A stretch of 16,593 nucleotides of DNA from an uncultured Mycolicibacterium sp. (lineage in GTDB: Bacteria > Actinomycetota > Actinomycetes > Mycobacteriales > Mycobacteriaceae), in contig NZ_CALDGS010000122.1 of assembly GCF_937941905.1 (NCBI RefSeq), positions 1 through 16,593 of the forward strand, in the 5' to 3' direction. The notes under the pieces are model-generated. The model did not search any database. It was not told the origin of the DNA and saw only the letters and a program-made list of their open reading frames with translations. This document shows, in pieces, positions 16,583-16,593 of the stretch (position 1 is its first letter; each line of letters starts with the position of its first letter). The translations under genes and the position numbers were made by a program.

Positions 16583-16593
16583 CCGCCGCTAGG

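Overview
The window is high-GC actinobacterial DNA, most likely from a rapidly growing Mycobacterium/Mycolicibacterium. The best evidence is UvrB, whose sequence reads as mycobacterial over its whole length. Next to it lies a divergently transcribed DUF402 gene, the arrangement I recall for Rv1632c/uvrB in M. tuberculosis. The uvrB promoter also has the actinobacterial PafBC (RecA-independent) DNA-damage layout and appears to give a leaderless mRNA. Genus is inferred from the sequence; no search was run.

Region 1 (1-4050) looks like ordinary chromosomal backbone. It holds the 5' part of a secreted Ala/Pro-rich protein (minus strand, running off the left edge), uvrB (minus), the DUF402 gene (plus), and a small exported two-cysteine protein (plus).

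Region 2 (about 4100-16582) looks like an accessory catabolic locus. An APC-family amine/amino-acid permease converges on a FadR-type GntR regulator, with a perfect 15-bp hairpin between them. Divergent from the regulator is a tightly packed operon of eight genes: SDR1, a DUF1116/AllG-like protein, SDR2, an unrecognised protein with a CxxCxxCC cluster, two different glutamine-synthetase-like ligases, an HSL-type esterase and SDR3. Junctions are 4-nt ATGA overlaps or gaps of 2 to 30 nt. A flavoprotein monooxygenase with a near-canonical Baeyer-Villiger fingerprint follows behind its own promoter.

A motif, TTAAAGGTC(T/A)A, occurs upstream of the permease, the eight-gene operon and the monooxygenase. 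In two of the three cases it lies between plausible -35 and -10 elements. This suggests one regulon under the local GntR protein. A reasonable but unproven reading is uptake of an amine, gamma-glutamylation by the GS-like pair, NAD-linked oxidation by the SDRs, and oxygen insertion plus ester cleavage by the monooxygenase and esterase. The DUF1116 protein is related to a subunit of oxamate carbamoyltransferase but has no FdrA or DUF2877 partner here. With the Cys-rich protein it is the least explained part. The substrate cannot be read from the sequence. I saw no IS elements, tRNAs, rRNAs or CRISPR arrays.
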